Position numbers and translations under genes: made by a program
Assembly: GCA_903875575.1 (NCBI GenBank)
Contig: CAIQWJ010000020.1
Coordinates: 62,001-126,000 of the forward strand
Reading direction: 5' to 3'
DNA: 64,000 nucleotides
Source of the DNA: an uncultured Acidobacteriia bacterium
GTDB lineage: Bacteria > Acidobacteriota > Terriglobia > Bryobacterales > Bryobacteraceae
Shown here: in pieces, positions 1 to 8,879 of the stretch
Position numbering within the stretch: the stretch's first letter is position 1
Layout of the letters: each line of letters starts with the position of its first letter
Notes under the pieces: model-generated
The model's database searches: none
What the model saw: only the letters and a program-made list of their open reading frames with translations
Told to the model about the DNA's origin: nothing

Positions 1-86
1 TGCGCCGGCGCGGAAGCTGCTGACGCGGTAAGGGTGCGGCGGCACGGACGATGCTGACGCTGTAAGGGTGCCGCGGTCGTTGGGGG
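1..86. repeat. End of a degenerate 34-bp tandem repeat array
   Basis: The unit GCTGACGCGGTAAGGGTG at 19-36 recurs with one mismatch at 53-70, giving a 34-bp period. Bases 1-18 match the second half of the unit (35-52) at 14 of 18 positions, so at least 2.5 units are present and the array continues off the left edge. The second unit decays into unique sequence after about base 75. It overlaps no convincing gene. Whether it is an intergenic repeat family or a local array cannot be told from this window. Confidence 0.6.
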
Positions 87-193
87 TGGCGGCTGGGTGC
101 GCCATGATCGCTGAGCTTCGTTCGACTGTGGTTCCGCCAGGACTGGGTGTGCGGGAGTGGCACAGGTGGGTTAGCAGCGTGGCACCTATCCGG

Positions 194-544
194 TCAATAG
201 CGCGGTACGCCCAGGTCGACTTCGATACTCCAGCGGTCGATGCCGCCGGCCATGCTCTGACAATTGTCGATGCCCTGCTTTCGGAGCCAGTCGACAACGC
301 TCAGGCTCCTGACGCCATGGTGGCAGAAGACGCAGATCAGTTGACCGGAATCGGCCGCGGCTTCCAGTTCCTGGACGTTTTGGGGGATGGTGCGCATGGG
401 GATCAGGGTTGCACCATCGATATGGCAAATGGCGTGCTCTTCGGGTTCACGGACATCCAGCAGCAGGATTTGGTCGCGGCGATCGAGTGCGGATTTTACT
501 TCGACGGGCGTGGTCTCATAGGTGAGCGGCGGGGTGTCCGGCAT
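194..544 (-). CDS. Rhodanese-like domain protein
   Basis: A single rhodanese domain of 116 residues fills the protein, as in stand-alone GlpE/PspE-type sulfurtransferases. It shows the LLDVREPEEH motif near residue 30 and an active-site loop CHHGVRS with the candidate catalytic cysteine around residue 73. Such proteins carry sulfane sulfur as a cysteine persulfide; the physiological acceptor is unknown. There is no signal peptide, so it is probably cytoplasmic. The start is supported by a TAAACT box ending 6 nt before the ATG. It stands alone, divergent from the NHL-repeat gene. A longer ORF on the opposite strand (68-679) is a shadow. Confidence 0.85.
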   Translation of the reverse strand: MPDTPPLTYETTPVEVKSALDRRDQILLLDVREPEEHAICHIDGATLIPMRTIPQNVQELEAAADSGQLICVFCHHGVRSLSVVDWLRKQGIDNCQSMAGGIDRWSIEVDLGVPRY

Positions 545-550
545 GAGGGG

Positions 551-556
551 AGTTTA
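551..556 (-). promoter_or_regulatory. -10-like box of the rhodanese gene, leaderless arrangement
   Basis: TAAACT on the minus strand lies 6 nt upstream of the rhodanese ATG. No Shine-Dalgarno sequence fits in between. A transcript starting about 7 nt after the box would begin at the start codon. No clear -35 element was seen. Confidence 0.4.
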
Positions 557-630
557 GCAGATGCAGAAACTGCGCCAGCGCGCTTATCTCGACGAAACCA
601 AAGGGCATACACGATGCGTCTGAAGCCCTT

Positions 631-638
631 GCTATACT
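631..638 (+). promoter_or_regulatory. Extended -10 promoter of the NHL-repeat gene
   Basis: TGCTATACT (TG at 630-631, TATACT at 633-638) fits an extended -10 element. A start near 645 would give a leader of about 37 nt before the ATG at 682. The -35 region is weak. Confidence 0.4.
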
Positions 639-681
639 CAACAGAGATTCTACCGTTCGTTCTCATGGATTCCTTTTAAAG

Positions 682-3600
682 ATGAAGTCGTTTATTGTCC
701 TAACTTTGCAGGCCCTTGCGGCGTGCGTGTGTGTTGCCATGTCGGCCAACGCTCAGACTCCGGTATTTAACACGGGGCAGGGAGCTCATCTGGTGATCGG
801 CCAGACCAGCTTCACCAGTGGCAACTACGGTGCTTCGAACCTGTTGCTGGGTTCACCGAGCGGAGTCGCGTATGCGAACGGAGTGCTGTGGGTGGTGGAT
901 TCCAATCGCCTGGGTGCCACTCCGAATAACAACCGCATTCTGCGGTTTAACGACGTCAGCAGCTACCCCTCGCTGACAGATTTGCCAGACATTCCGGGAA
1001 GCAATTGCGGCGTTTGCCGTGGCCAGGCGAGTCTGGTACTGGGACAGTCCGACTTCAACACGTTTACTTCCGGCCTTACGGCCAGTTCGGTACGAAATCC
1101 TACGGGGATTGCGACCGACGGCACGGTGCTGGCGGTTGCGGACACGGATAACAACCGGGTGCTGCTCTGGCTGAAACTGCCGACCGTGAACGGACAACCG
1201 GCGGACGTTGTGCTGGGACAGGCGAATTTTACATCCAACGCCGCGCTTTCGCCTACGCAGACGTCATTGCGGGCGCCTTCCGGAGTTTGGATCTTCGGCG
1301 GGAAGCTTTATGTTGCGGACACTTTTGATAATCGCGTCCTGATCTATAATCAGATCCCGACGAAGAACAACGCGCCGGCGGATCTGGTGCTGGGGCAGAC
1401 GAGCTTCACGTCATTCGTGCAGCCGGATCTGACGAAGAATTCCGGGATTGCCAACGCGGTGAACATGCAGACGCCGGTTTCAGTAACGACCGATGGCACG
1501 CGACTGTTTGTGGCGGACCTGGCCGAGAACCGGGTCATGGTGTGGAACAAGATTCCGACTACGAACGGGGCGCCGTGCGACTACGTGATTGGGCAGAAAG
1601 ATCTGGTTACAGCGCAGACGAATAACAGCTATACCGTCAATTCAACGGCTGCGGACGCGGACGGGAATCCGACGGATGTGACGCCGGTGATGTGCCAATC
1701 GAACAAGAACGACGCGGTGACGGGGACGAAACTGTATCCGGCGCGCTGCGCGTCGACGCTATCGTTTCCGAGATTTGCTTATTCGGACGGGAAACGGCTT
1801 TTTGTGGCTGACGGCGGGAATGACCGGGTTCTGATTTTTAACAGTTTTCCGACGACGAACGGTGCCCGAGCGGACATTATTCTGGGTCAGCCGGATGAAT
1901 TCAGCGACAACACGGGCGACAATCCGGACGGCACGAACGCGTTCGAGAATCCGTCCGCGATCGCTTACGACGGCACGAACCTGTACGTGACGGACACGTA
2001 TAACAGGCGCGTACTGGTGCATACGCCGGGCGTTGCGAACATTCCATTGTCCGCGGTGCGGAACGCGGCCAGTCTGGCGATCTACGCCACTGGAAGCATG
2101 ACTTTTGTGGGTTCGATTACGGCGAATAACATACTGACAGTAAAGATCGGCTGCACCGGCAGCGCACCGGATTGTACTGTGACCTCGGCAACGTATACGC
2201 ACACAATGGTTTCGTCCGATACGCTGACTACGGTGCTGAACGATTTCGTGAAGCAGATCAACACGAAGGATACGAACGTTATCGCTTCCGTGAATCTGGC
2301 TGCTGGCGAGATTGTGTTGTCGGCACGGGTGTCGGGTGCGAATGGCGGCAACGTGACTTATTCGGTGACCGCTTCGACCGGATCGACGATTCTGGGCACG
2401 GCGAGCGGTACGACACTGAACGTTTATCTGGAGAACCCGACGGAAGTGGCACCGGGAACATTGATTCAGATTTCCGGCACGAATCTCTGCGACACAACCG
2501 GGGCGGCGGATTTTTCGCAGACGTATCTGCCCAACACGATGAACAACTGCATCCTATACATGGATGGCATCCGGACACCGCTGTTGTATGTTTCGCCGAC
2601 GCAGATTAACGCGCAGGTGCCGCTGACCTTCGGGGACAGGACGAGTTCGAGCCTTTATCTTCGAACGACGCACGCGAACGGGACGATTACGGCAACGACT
2701 CCGATTGCGGTAACGATTGTGCCCCAGAATCCCGGATTGTTCGCCTATCCGGGCAACGATCCGCGGCCGGGCATTGTCTATCACGCTTCATCGACGGCGT
2801 ACGACATTGTGGATATCAACGGGCTGCCGCAGGTGGGCGATACGGCGACGCTGACGATTGGTCCCTATGCGACACAGTACAGCAGCGGCAATGTGAATGT
2901 GGTGAAGGACACGAATGCTGTGGTGGGCGTTGGCACCAACTGGACGAACGACATGGTGGGCGGTCTGATTTCGATTTCGGCCGGGTTGTATTACATCCAG
3001 AGCGTGAACAGCCCGACGAGTATCACGCTGACGGCGAATTACGTGGGCGTGACGGGCAACGGATTCACGCACTTCATTTACTATGGCGGAAAAAGCTACT
3101 CTTACACGGAAGTGGCCAACGACACTATGGCGACGGTGACGGCGGGGCTGGTGGCGGCGATTAACAATGGACCGGATCCGTATGTCTACGCGGTGGTGAA
3201 TAACGAATATAACCGAATTATTCTGTATTCTTACGTGGACGGTCCCGCGGGCGAGGGGATCAACGTGCTCGAATCCACCCAGACAACTACAGCGAATTTG
3301 CAGGGTTCGAATATCAATATTACGGTTTACAATCCGACGACCTGTTGCGACGGGACGGCGAATGTGCCGGTCACGCTGGCCAATCCGGCCGCACCTGGCG
3401 AGGCGCTTTACACGTTTGCGACGGGCCTGGGTCCGACGAATCCGGGGAATATCGATTCGGGCTTCATTTATCGCGGCGGGAATTCCAATCCTCCGGCGGT
3501 ATTTGTGGACTCGATTCTGGTGAACGGCGTGACGGCGACACCGATGACGGTGACGCTGGTGCCGAATACGGTGGGCGTGTATTATGTCGAGTTTGCGATC

Positions 3601-4212
3601 AATACAGGTCTGGTTACCAATACGGCCTCAAAGATGACGATCGCGCAGCAATTGTTCGTCAGCAATGCGGTGACGTTTCCAATCGTGGTACCGGGGGACC
3701 AGGTTCTGCCTCCGACGGTTACGGGAGTGAGCCCGAATACAGGTTCAGTGGATGGCGGAAACCAGATCACTGTTTCCGGCACGAATTTCAATATTTCGGC
3801 ACAGGTATCAGTGGGTGGCGTACCGTCCACGAATTATACGGTGAACAGCTCGACGTCGATTACCGTTACTGTGCCGCCGGCAACAGCTCCGGGTACGGCC
3901 AGCGTGGTGGTATCGACCACTGCCGGGAGCAGTCAGCCGAATACTCTTTACACTTATGTGGCGGTGCCAACCTTAACCGCTATTTCGCCTTCGTCAGGAC
4001 CGATTGCGGGTGGCACGACGGTGACGATCACGGGTTCCGGGTTTACCGGAGCCTCGCAGGTCACCTTTGCCGGGACCAACGCGAAGAGCTACACAATTGT
4101 GAACGATACGACCATTACCGCCGTGACGCCGGTGGCGTTTATCGCGGGCACGGCGCAGGTGGCAGTGACGACACCGGGTGGTGTTGTGACCGGTACGTAT
4201 ACCTACAAGTAG
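682..4212 (+). CDS. Large secreted NHL-repeat / TIGR03437 / IPT-domain protein
   Basis: This 1176-residue protein begins with a Sec signal peptide (about 1-25, ending SANAQ). Residues 30-450 hold NHL-type beta-propeller repeats with a recurring PTxNGxPADxVLGQ signature followed by VLxxN strands. Residues 455-990 carry a TIGR03437-type domain (RNAASLA start, then PGTLIQISGTNL and YVSPTQINAQVP) interrupted by two inserted beta-rich modules. Two IPT/TIG immunoglobulin-like domains follow (about 1005-1090 and 1092-1176), each starting with a GVSPNTG or AISPSSG motif. Proteins of this type are abundant in Solibacter-like genomes and are thought to be surface or secreted binding proteins; the ligand is unknown. 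It is monocistronic and ends at a strong terminator. Confidence 0.85.
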   Translation: MKSFIVLTLQALAACVCVAMSANAQTPVFNTGQGAHLVIGQTSFTSGNYGASNLLLGSPSGVAYANGVLWVVDSNRLGATPNNNRILRFNDVSSYPSLTDLPDIPGSNCGVCRGQASLVLGQSDFNTFTSGLTASSVRNPTGIATDGTVLAVADTDNNRVLLWLKLPTVNGQPADVVLGQANFTSNAALSPTQTSLRAPSGVWIFGGKLYVADTFDNRVLIYNQIPTKNNAPADLVLGQTSFTSFVQPDLTKNSGIANAVNMQTPVSVTTDGTRLFVADLAENRVMVWNKIPTTNGAPCDYVIGQKDLVTAQTNNSYTVNSTAADADGNPTDVTPVMCQSNKNDAVTGTKLYPARCASTLSFPRFAYSDGKRLFVADGGNDRVLIFNSFPTTNGARADIILGQPDEFSDNTGDNPDGTNAFENPSAIAYDGTNLYVTDTYNRRVLVHTPGVANIPLSAVRNAASLAIYATGSMTFVGSITANNILTVKIGCTGSAPDCTVTSATYTHTMVSSDTLTTVLNDFVKQINTKDTNVIASVNLAAGEIVLSARVSGANGGNVTYSVTASTGSTILGTASGTTLNVYLENPTEVAPGTLIQISGTNLCDTTGAADFSQTYLPNTMNNCILYMDGIRTPLLYVSPTQINAQVPLTFGDRTSSSLYLRTTHANGTITATTPIAVTIVPQNPGLFAYPGNDPRPGIVYHASSTAYDIVDINGLPQVGDTATLTIGPYATQYSSGNVNVVKDTNAVVGVGTNWTNDMVGGLISISAGLYYIQSVNSPTSITLTANYVGVTGNGFTHFIYYGGKSYSYTEVANDTMATVTAGLVAAINNGPDPYVYAVVNNEYNRIILYSYVDGPAGEGINVLESTQTTTANLQGSNINITVYNPTTCCDGTANVPVTLANPAAPGEALYTFATGLGPTNPGNIDSGFIYRGGNSNPPAVFVDSILVNGVTATPMTVTLVPNTVGVYYVEFAINTGLVTNTASKMTIAQQLFVSNAVTFPIVVPGDQVLPPTVTGVSPNTGSVDGGNQITVSGTNFNISAQVSVGGVPSTNYTVNSSTSITVTVPPATAPGTASVVVSTTAGSSQPNTLYTYVAVPTLTAISPSSGPIAGGTTVTITGSGFTGASQVTFAGTNAKSYTIVNDTTITAVTPVAFIAGTAQVAVTTPGGVVTGTYTYK

Positions 4213-4249
4213 TGAGCAGCGCAGGTCGCGAGGAATCGAAGACAAAACA

Positions 4250-4288
4250 AGCCAACGGCCCCGGACGACGAGTTCGGGGCCGTTGGCT
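4250..4288 (+). terminator. Rho-independent-type hairpin after the NHL-repeat gene
   Basis: A 14-bp perfect stem (4250-4263 with 4275-4288) with an 11-nt loop lies 38 nt after the stop codon. The downstream tract is T-rich but not a pure T run. A-rich sequence on the other side could allow weak bidirectional action. Confidence 0.7.
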
Positions 4289-4358
4289 GTATGTGGTTGT
4301 TCTGAAAGGGTTGCAGGTGACTGAACCCGGTGTTTTTCCGGTCGTCTCCTGGGGTCTG

Positions 4359-4365
4359 ATAAACT
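4359..4365 (+). promoter_or_regulatory. Extended -10-like box before the sdh operon
   Basis: TGATAAACT (TAAACT at 4360-4365) ends 9 nt before the ATG at 4375. No Shine-Dalgarno sequence is visible, so the sdh transcript is probably leaderless or nearly so. Confidence 0.4.
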
Positions 4366-4374
4366 CCAGTTTTT

Positions 4375-5163
4375 ATGCCACATATTGATGTTCCGCTCAA
4401 ACGCGGACGGTTTGGGGAAACTTCACGCCCCGATAACTGGTGGATACAGCCACTGGTCGTGTTTCTGGGCTTCTCCGCCTTCATTTGTTATTCGACATGG
4501 GCGGCCCTGCAGGGTAATAATTACGCATCCGGCCCCCTGCTATCGCCCTTCTATTCACCACTGTTGTACGGGCCGGAACCGTATGCATGGTTTGGCGGCG
4601 GTCCTCCCTCCTGGTTTCCCTCCTTCCTTCCTTTCTCCTCGGCATTTCTGATTCTCTGGATACCTGGCGGCTTCCGGTTCACCTGCTATTACTACCGCGG
4701 GGCATACTACAAGGCGTTCTGGCAGGATCCACCAAACTGCGCGGTGGGCGAACCACGGAAGAAGTACTGGGGCGAGCGGACATTCCCGCTGATCATTCAG
4801 AACGTTCATCGCTACTTCATGTATCTGGCTGTGGCGTTCATCTTCCTGCTGGGACATGACGCGTGGGAAGCGACGAAGTTCGAAAACGGTCGTGGGGTCA
4901 GCGTGGGCACGCTGGTGCTGACGCTGAATACGGTGCTGCTCGGTTGCTACACGTTCGGGTGCCATTCTTTCCGTCATCTGGTGGGCGGGATGAAGGACAT
5001 CCTCTCGGCGTCACCGGTGCGGAAGAAAGCGTACGACTGCGTGGGTTGCCTGAATACGCGGCATATGCGGTTTGCGTGGTTCAGTTTGTTCTGCGTAGGT
5101 TTCTCGGACCTTTATGTGCGGATGTGCGCGATGGGCATCTGGACGGACTACAGGATCTTCTAA
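4375..5163 (+). CDS. sdhC: Succinate dehydrogenase membrane anchor subunit
   Basis: This 262-residue membrane protein has about five hydrophobic segments (near 25-45, 85-102, 143-161, 176-196 and 232-250). It sits directly upstream of sdhA and sdhB, which is the main basis for calling it the quinone-reducing anchor. It does not resemble the classical SdhC/SdhD pair; the single long anchor recalls mycobacterial Sdh1. Conserved-looking Cys and His residues cluster in two places: C191, C196, H197, H201 and C222, C225, H230. Additional histidines H145 and H161 lie in or near the third helix. These could bind heme or an Fe-S cluster. The gene is separated from sdhA by 14 nt. Confidence 0.75.
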   Translation: MPHIDVPLKRGRFGETSRPDNWWIQPLVVFLGFSAFICYSTWAALQGNNYASGPLLSPFYSPLLYGPEPYAWFGGGPPSWFPSFLPFSSAFLILWIPGGFRFTCYYYRGAYYKAFWQDPPNCAVGEPRKKYWGERTFPLIIQNVHRYFMYLAVAFIFLLGHDAWEATKFENGRGVSVGTLVLTLNTVLLGCYTFGCHSFRHLVGGMKDILSASPVRKKAYDCVGCLNTRHMRFAWFSLFCVGFSDLYVRMCAMGIWTDYRIF

Positions 5164-5177
5164 ACAGGCTTTGTAAC

Positions 5178-6992
5178 ATGGCGGAATATAAAACATTCGA
5201 ATACGACGTGCTGGTTATCGGCGCGGGCGGCGCAGGGTTGCGTGCCGCGATTGAAGCATCCTCCGCCGGGCTGAAGGTTGGCCTTGTGTGCAAGTCACTG
5301 CTGGGCAAGGCGCACACGGTGATGGCGGAAGGCGGCATGGCTGCCTCCATGGGTAATGTGGACGACCGCGACAGCTGGCGCGTTCACTTTGCCGACACGA
5401 TGCGAGGCGGACAGTATCTGAACAATCCGCGTATGGCGGAACTGCACGCGAGGGAAGCGGGCGACCGGGTGCGGGAGCTTGAGGCCTGGGGTGCGGTTTT
5501 CGATCGTACCAAGGACGGCAAGATTCTCCAGCGGAATTTCGGGGGCCATCGATATCCACGGCTGGCGCACGTGGGTGATCGGACAGGACTCGAGATGATC
5601 CGCACGCTCCAGGACCATGGGATTCATACCGGCATGGAAGTGCACATGGAATGCACGGTGCTGGATCTGCTGACGGACGGCGGGCGCATTGCGGGCGCGT
5701 TCGGCTATGGGCGCGAACTGGGTCGCTTCATGCTGTGGAAGGCCAAGGCCGTGGTGATGGCGACGGGCGGCGTGGGCCGGGCGTTCAAGATCACGAGTAA
5801 CAGCTGGGAGTACACGGGCGATGGGCAGGCACTTTGCTATCGCGCTGGCGCCCGGCTGATGGACATGGAGTTTGTGCAGTTCCATCCGACGGGGATGGTG
5901 TGGCCGCCCAGCGTGCGCGGAATTCTTGTGACCGAGGGTGTGCGCGGCGAAGGCGGCGTGCTGCGGAACAAGGACGGCAAGCGGTTCATGTTCGACGATA
6001 TTCCGGACAACTACAAGCCGCAGACGGCCGATAACGAAGAAGAAGGCTGGCGGTATGTGACGGGCGATAAGAACGCGCGCAGGCCACCGGAATTGCTGAC
6101 TCGGGATCACGTGGCGCGGTGTATCAATCGCGAAGTGCGCGAAGGGCGGGGAAGCCCGCATGGCGGTGTGTTCCTGGATATTGCGTGGATCAAGTCCAAG
6201 GTGCCGAATGGCGCGGAACATATCAAACGCAAACTGCCGAGCATGTATCACCAGTTCAAGCAACTGGCGGATCTGGACATTACCGAGACGCCGATGGAAA
6301 TCGGCCCGACGACGCACTACATCATGGGCGGCGTGAAGGTAGATGCGGATTCGCAGATGACGGACGTGCCCGGGTTGTTTGCGGCCGGCGAGTGCGCGGC
6401 TGGTCTGCACGGAGCGAATCGGCTGGGCGGAAATTCATTGTCGGATCTGGTGGTGTTCGGGATGCGCGCCGGGGCTTCGGCCGCGGCGTACGCGAAGGCG
6501 AACGGCTCGGTCACGGTGAATGCGGCTCAGGTGGATGCGATTGCGGCCGAGGCAGTGGCTCCGCTGAATCGCGAGGGTGGGCCGAGACCTTACGACATCC
6601 AGTTCGAACTGCAGGATTTCATGCAGGATCTGGTGGGTATTGTGCGCGTCGAGAAGGAAATGGCGCTGGCGATCGAGAAGCTGCAGGATATGAAGAAGCG
6701 GGCGGCGGGCGTATCGGCCGGCGGCAATCGCGAATACAATCCGGGTTGGCATACGGCGATCGATCTGCGGAATCTGCTGACGGTGTCGGAAGCGATTGCG
6801 CTTTCGGCGATCGACAGGAAAGAGAGCCGCGGGGCGCATTTCCGGGACGACTATCCGGAGAAGAGCGCAGAAGAAGGAACGTACAACCACACGATTAAGC
6901 GCGGTGCGGACGGGAGTATGCAGTTATCCCGCGAGCCGCTGCCGCCCATGACGGATGAGATGAAGCAGATCATTGAGGAGATGAAGTCATGA
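5178..6992 (+). CDS. sdhA: Succinate dehydrogenase / fumarate reductase flavoprotein subunit
   Basis: SdhA oxidises succinate to fumarate and passes electrons through SdhB to the anchor. The protein is 604 residues, normal for the family. It has an N-terminal FAD-binding GAGGAG (15-20), the flavin-attachment histidine in KAHT (H46) followed by MAEGG, the substrate-site HPTG, THYIMGGV and GLHGANRLGGNSL motifs, and the C-terminal Fum_red_C region. I chose the ATG at 5178, which gives the canonical family start; a much longer upstream extension in the same frame would overlap the anchor gene and shows no homology. It overlaps sdhB by 4 nt. Confidence 0.95.
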   Translation: MAEYKTFEYDVLVIGAGGAGLRAAIEASSAGLKVGLVCKSLLGKAHTVMAEGGMAASMGNVDDRDSWRVHFADTMRGGQYLNNPRMAELHAREAGDRVRELEAWGAVFDRTKDGKILQRNFGGHRYPRLAHVGDRTGLEMIRTLQDHGIHTGMEVHMECTVLDLLTDGGRIAGAFGYGRELGRFMLWKAKAVVMATGGVGRAFKITSNSWEYTGDGQALCYRAGARLMDMEFVQFHPTGMVWPPSVRGILVTEGVRGEGGVLRNKDGKRFMFDDIPDNYKPQTADNEEEGWRYVTGDKNARRPPELLTRDHVARCINREVREGRGSPHGGVFLDIAWIKSKVPNGAEHIKRKLPSMYHQFKQLADLDITETPMEIGPTTHYIMGGVKVDADSQMTDVPGLFAAGECAAGLHGANRLGGNSLSDLVVFGMRAGASAAAYAKANGSVTVNAAQVDAIAAEAVAPLNREGGPRPYDIQFELQDFMQDLVGIVRVEKEMALAIEKLQDMKKRAAGVSAGGNREYNPGWHTAIDLRNLLTVSEAIALSAIDRKESRGAHFRDDYPEKSAEEGTYNHTIKRGADGSMQLSREPLPPMTDEMKQIIEEMKS

Positions 6993-7726
6993 GCGAGGTG
7001 ACATTCCAGATCTGGCGTGGCGACCGGAATCAGGGCGCATTTCAGGAGTATAAAGCGGAAGTCACCGAAGGCATGGTGGTGCTGGATGTGGTTCACAAGA
7101 TCCAGGCCGAGCAAGCCAACGACATGGCTGTGCGGTGGAATTGTAAGGCGGGGAAGTGCGGGTCATGCTCGGCTGAGATTAATGGTATGCCGAAGCTGAT
7201 GTGCATGACTCGCATGAACACGCTGCCGGTGGATAAGCCGATCGTGATTGAGCCGATGAAGACGTTCCCGCTGATTCGCGATCTGGTGACGGACGTGAGC
7301 TGGAATTTCGAGGTCAAGAAGACGATCAAGAAGTTCAAGCCGCGGAAGGCGGATGCGCCGGACGGGACTTGGCGGGTGCAGCAGGCGGATGTGGACAGGC
7401 CGCAGGAGTTTCGGAAGTGCATTGAGTGCTTCCTGTGTCAGGACGTTTGCCATGTGCTGAGGGATCACCATATGCATTCGGAGTTCATCGGGCCGCGATT
7501 CCTTGTGTATACGGCGGCGCTGGAGATGAATCCGCTGGATACGGAAGACCGGCTGAAGGATTTGAAGGATCAGCACGGGATTGGGTTGTGTAATATCACG
7601 AAGTGCTGCACGAAAGTTTGTCCGGAACATATTACGATTACGGACAATGCGATTATCCCGCTGAAGGAACGCGTGGTGGACGAGTTTTTCGATCCGCTGG
7701 GTGGGCTGTTTAAGATGTTTCGGTAG
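6989..7726 (+). CDS. sdhB: Succinate dehydrogenase iron-sulfur subunit
   Basis: This 245-residue protein relays electrons from FAD to quinone. The plant-ferredoxin-type [2Fe-2S] ligands are C52, C57, C60 and C72. Two further cysteine groups, CIECFLCQDVC and CNITKCCTKVC, supply the [4Fe-4S] and [3Fe-4S] clusters. It starts within the sdhA stop (ATGA overlap), so translation is coupled. It ends the operon; no clear terminator follows before the next gene 57 nt downstream. Confidence 0.95.
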   Translation: MSEVTFQIWRGDRNQGAFQEYKAEVTEGMVVLDVVHKIQAEQANDMAVRWNCKAGKCGSCSAEINGMPKLMCMTRMNTLPVDKPIVIEPMKTFPLIRDLVTDVSWNFEVKKTIKKFKPRKADAPDGTWRVQQADVDRPQEFRKCIECFLCQDVCHVLRDHHMHSEFIGPRFLVYTAALEMNPLDTEDRLKDLKDQHGIGLCNITKCCTKVCPEHITITDNAIIPLKERVVDEFFDPLGGLFKMFR

Positions 7727-7770
7727 GGGGGTAGTTAGGATGCTCCCGCCTGAAAACGCTGTCGGCGGTT

Positions 7771-7776
7771 GATAAT
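7771..7776 (+). promoter_or_regulatory. -10-like box before the gene at 7784
   Basis: GATAAT lies 7 nt upstream of the ATG at 7784 and matches TATAAT at 5 of 6 positions. There is no convincing ribosome binding site. It supports the ATG at 7784 over an in-frame TTG at 7769, which lies upstream of this box. Confidence 0.4.
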
Positions 7777-7783
7777 CGAGTTG

Positions 7784-8722
7784 ATGATCAAACGCAGCTT
7801 CGCGCTCGCGGTATTTTGTTTCGTCCTTGCGATCATCGCCGGATTGGCCCGGACGATGTTGCCTGCCGACCCAACGAGGTCTGTTCGGATTGAAGGTCGG
7901 CTTCTCTATCCAGACGGGCGGCCCTCAATGAATCAAGAGCAGATCCGCGTGGCGCAGGTTGAGAATGACGGCCTCAGCGACGAGACGACAGTTTTGACCG
8001 GGCGGGTGAGCTGTGTTTTTACGTATTTTGGCCGCCCAGGAACAAAGTATCGAATCTACATGGGCGCCTATAGCGGATATGGTACGCCTCCAAAGACAGC
8101 GGACACAGCTACCGGCAGAAATGTAGACGTTGGCGACACGGTGATGGACCGTTGCCCCCCAATTGCTCCGGTTCAGGTGAGCGTGCCAGCACCGAGTGAA
8201 GCGACTCGCGGGCTACTCGATGCGATGGTCATTGAGCCACAGGTCCTGCAACGGCCGGGGAACGGCACTACCACGCCTCTCTTTGGCGTGGTGCCTGACC
8301 AACTATCCTTGCCACTGTCCCGATACCAGAAGTCAGACCATATCGCGGAACTCCCACCATGCTGGGCAGGACCGTCGCTCGACAAGCCCGGGGAGTGGGA
8401 ACTGTTGCCGACGGTATATTTCCGGCCCTTCAGACTTGAGTCCTTTGTTGGCGGGAATGTGAAGTCGATCCGCGTTGTACGCCATCTGCCGTACCTGACG
8501 GAATCGCAGATCCGGGACTATGTGCGGAGGGTCTGGCTCGGTGTCGTCCGGGACGTATACAGTTCGATACCCTGGTCAGAGGCCAATTCGTGGATTATTG
8601 AAGTGGCCGTCGAACACACGGACTGGAAGAGTACCGGGTTTCTCACGGATGGGGTTCACGTTCAGATTGAGGACCGTCTGGGCAAGTACTGGTTTACGAG
8701 AATCTCACCGTCCGACCATTAG
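7784..8722 (+). CDS. Exported or membrane-anchored protein of unknown function
   Basis: I do not recognise the family. The protein has 312 residues, with an N-terminal hydrophobic segment after MIKRS that could be an uncleaved anchor or signal peptide. A short beta-sandwich-like stretch (VRIEGRLLYPDGRP, about 35-110) resembles carboxypeptidase-regulatory or Cna-B-type domains seen in many acidobacterial surface proteins. The C-terminal half is mixed alpha/beta with many aromatic residues and no catalytic motif I can name. Base composition is slightly less GC-biased than the neighbouring sdh genes. It stands between the sdh operon and convergent minus-strand genes. Confidence 0.55.
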   Translation: MIKRSFALAVFCFVLAIIAGLARTMLPADPTRSVRIEGRLLYPDGRPSMNQEQIRVAQVENDGLSDETTVLTGRVSCVFTYFGRPGTKYRIYMGAYSGYGTPPKTADTATGRNVDVGDTVMDRCPPIAPVQVSVPAPSEATRGLLDAMVIEPQVLQRPGNGTTTPLFGVVPDQLSLPLSRYQKSDHIAELPPCWAGPSLDKPGEWELLPTVYFRPFRLESFVGGNVKSIRVVRHLPYLTESQIRDYVRRVWLGVVRDVYSSIPWSEANSWIIEVAVEHTDWKSTGFLTDGVHVQIEDRLGKYWFTRISPSDH

Positions 8723-8879
8723 CCTGGTACGAGATGGGTAATGACGATTGATCCTGGCGAGCATGGTTCAGGTCTGCGAGTCGCCGGATACGGTACTGAA
8801 GTTTGCCAGCGCCGTATAAGCGTTGACGGATGCGATCCTTGCGGGGAATAAGTAGCTGCGGGCGGCAGGCCCGCCACCG

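Noticed and set aside
68-679. Long plus-strand frame covering the rhodanese gene
   Set aside because: It lacks any recognisable motif, while the opposite strand encodes a clear rhodanese domain with its own start box.
4863-5177. In-frame extension of SdhA upstream of 5178
   Set aside because: It overlaps the anchor gene and has no relation to SdhA; the family start fits at 5178.
5295-6410. 371-residue minus-strand frame inside sdhA
   Set aside because: A GC-driven shadow of a well-supported gene, His/Arg-rich and without motifs.
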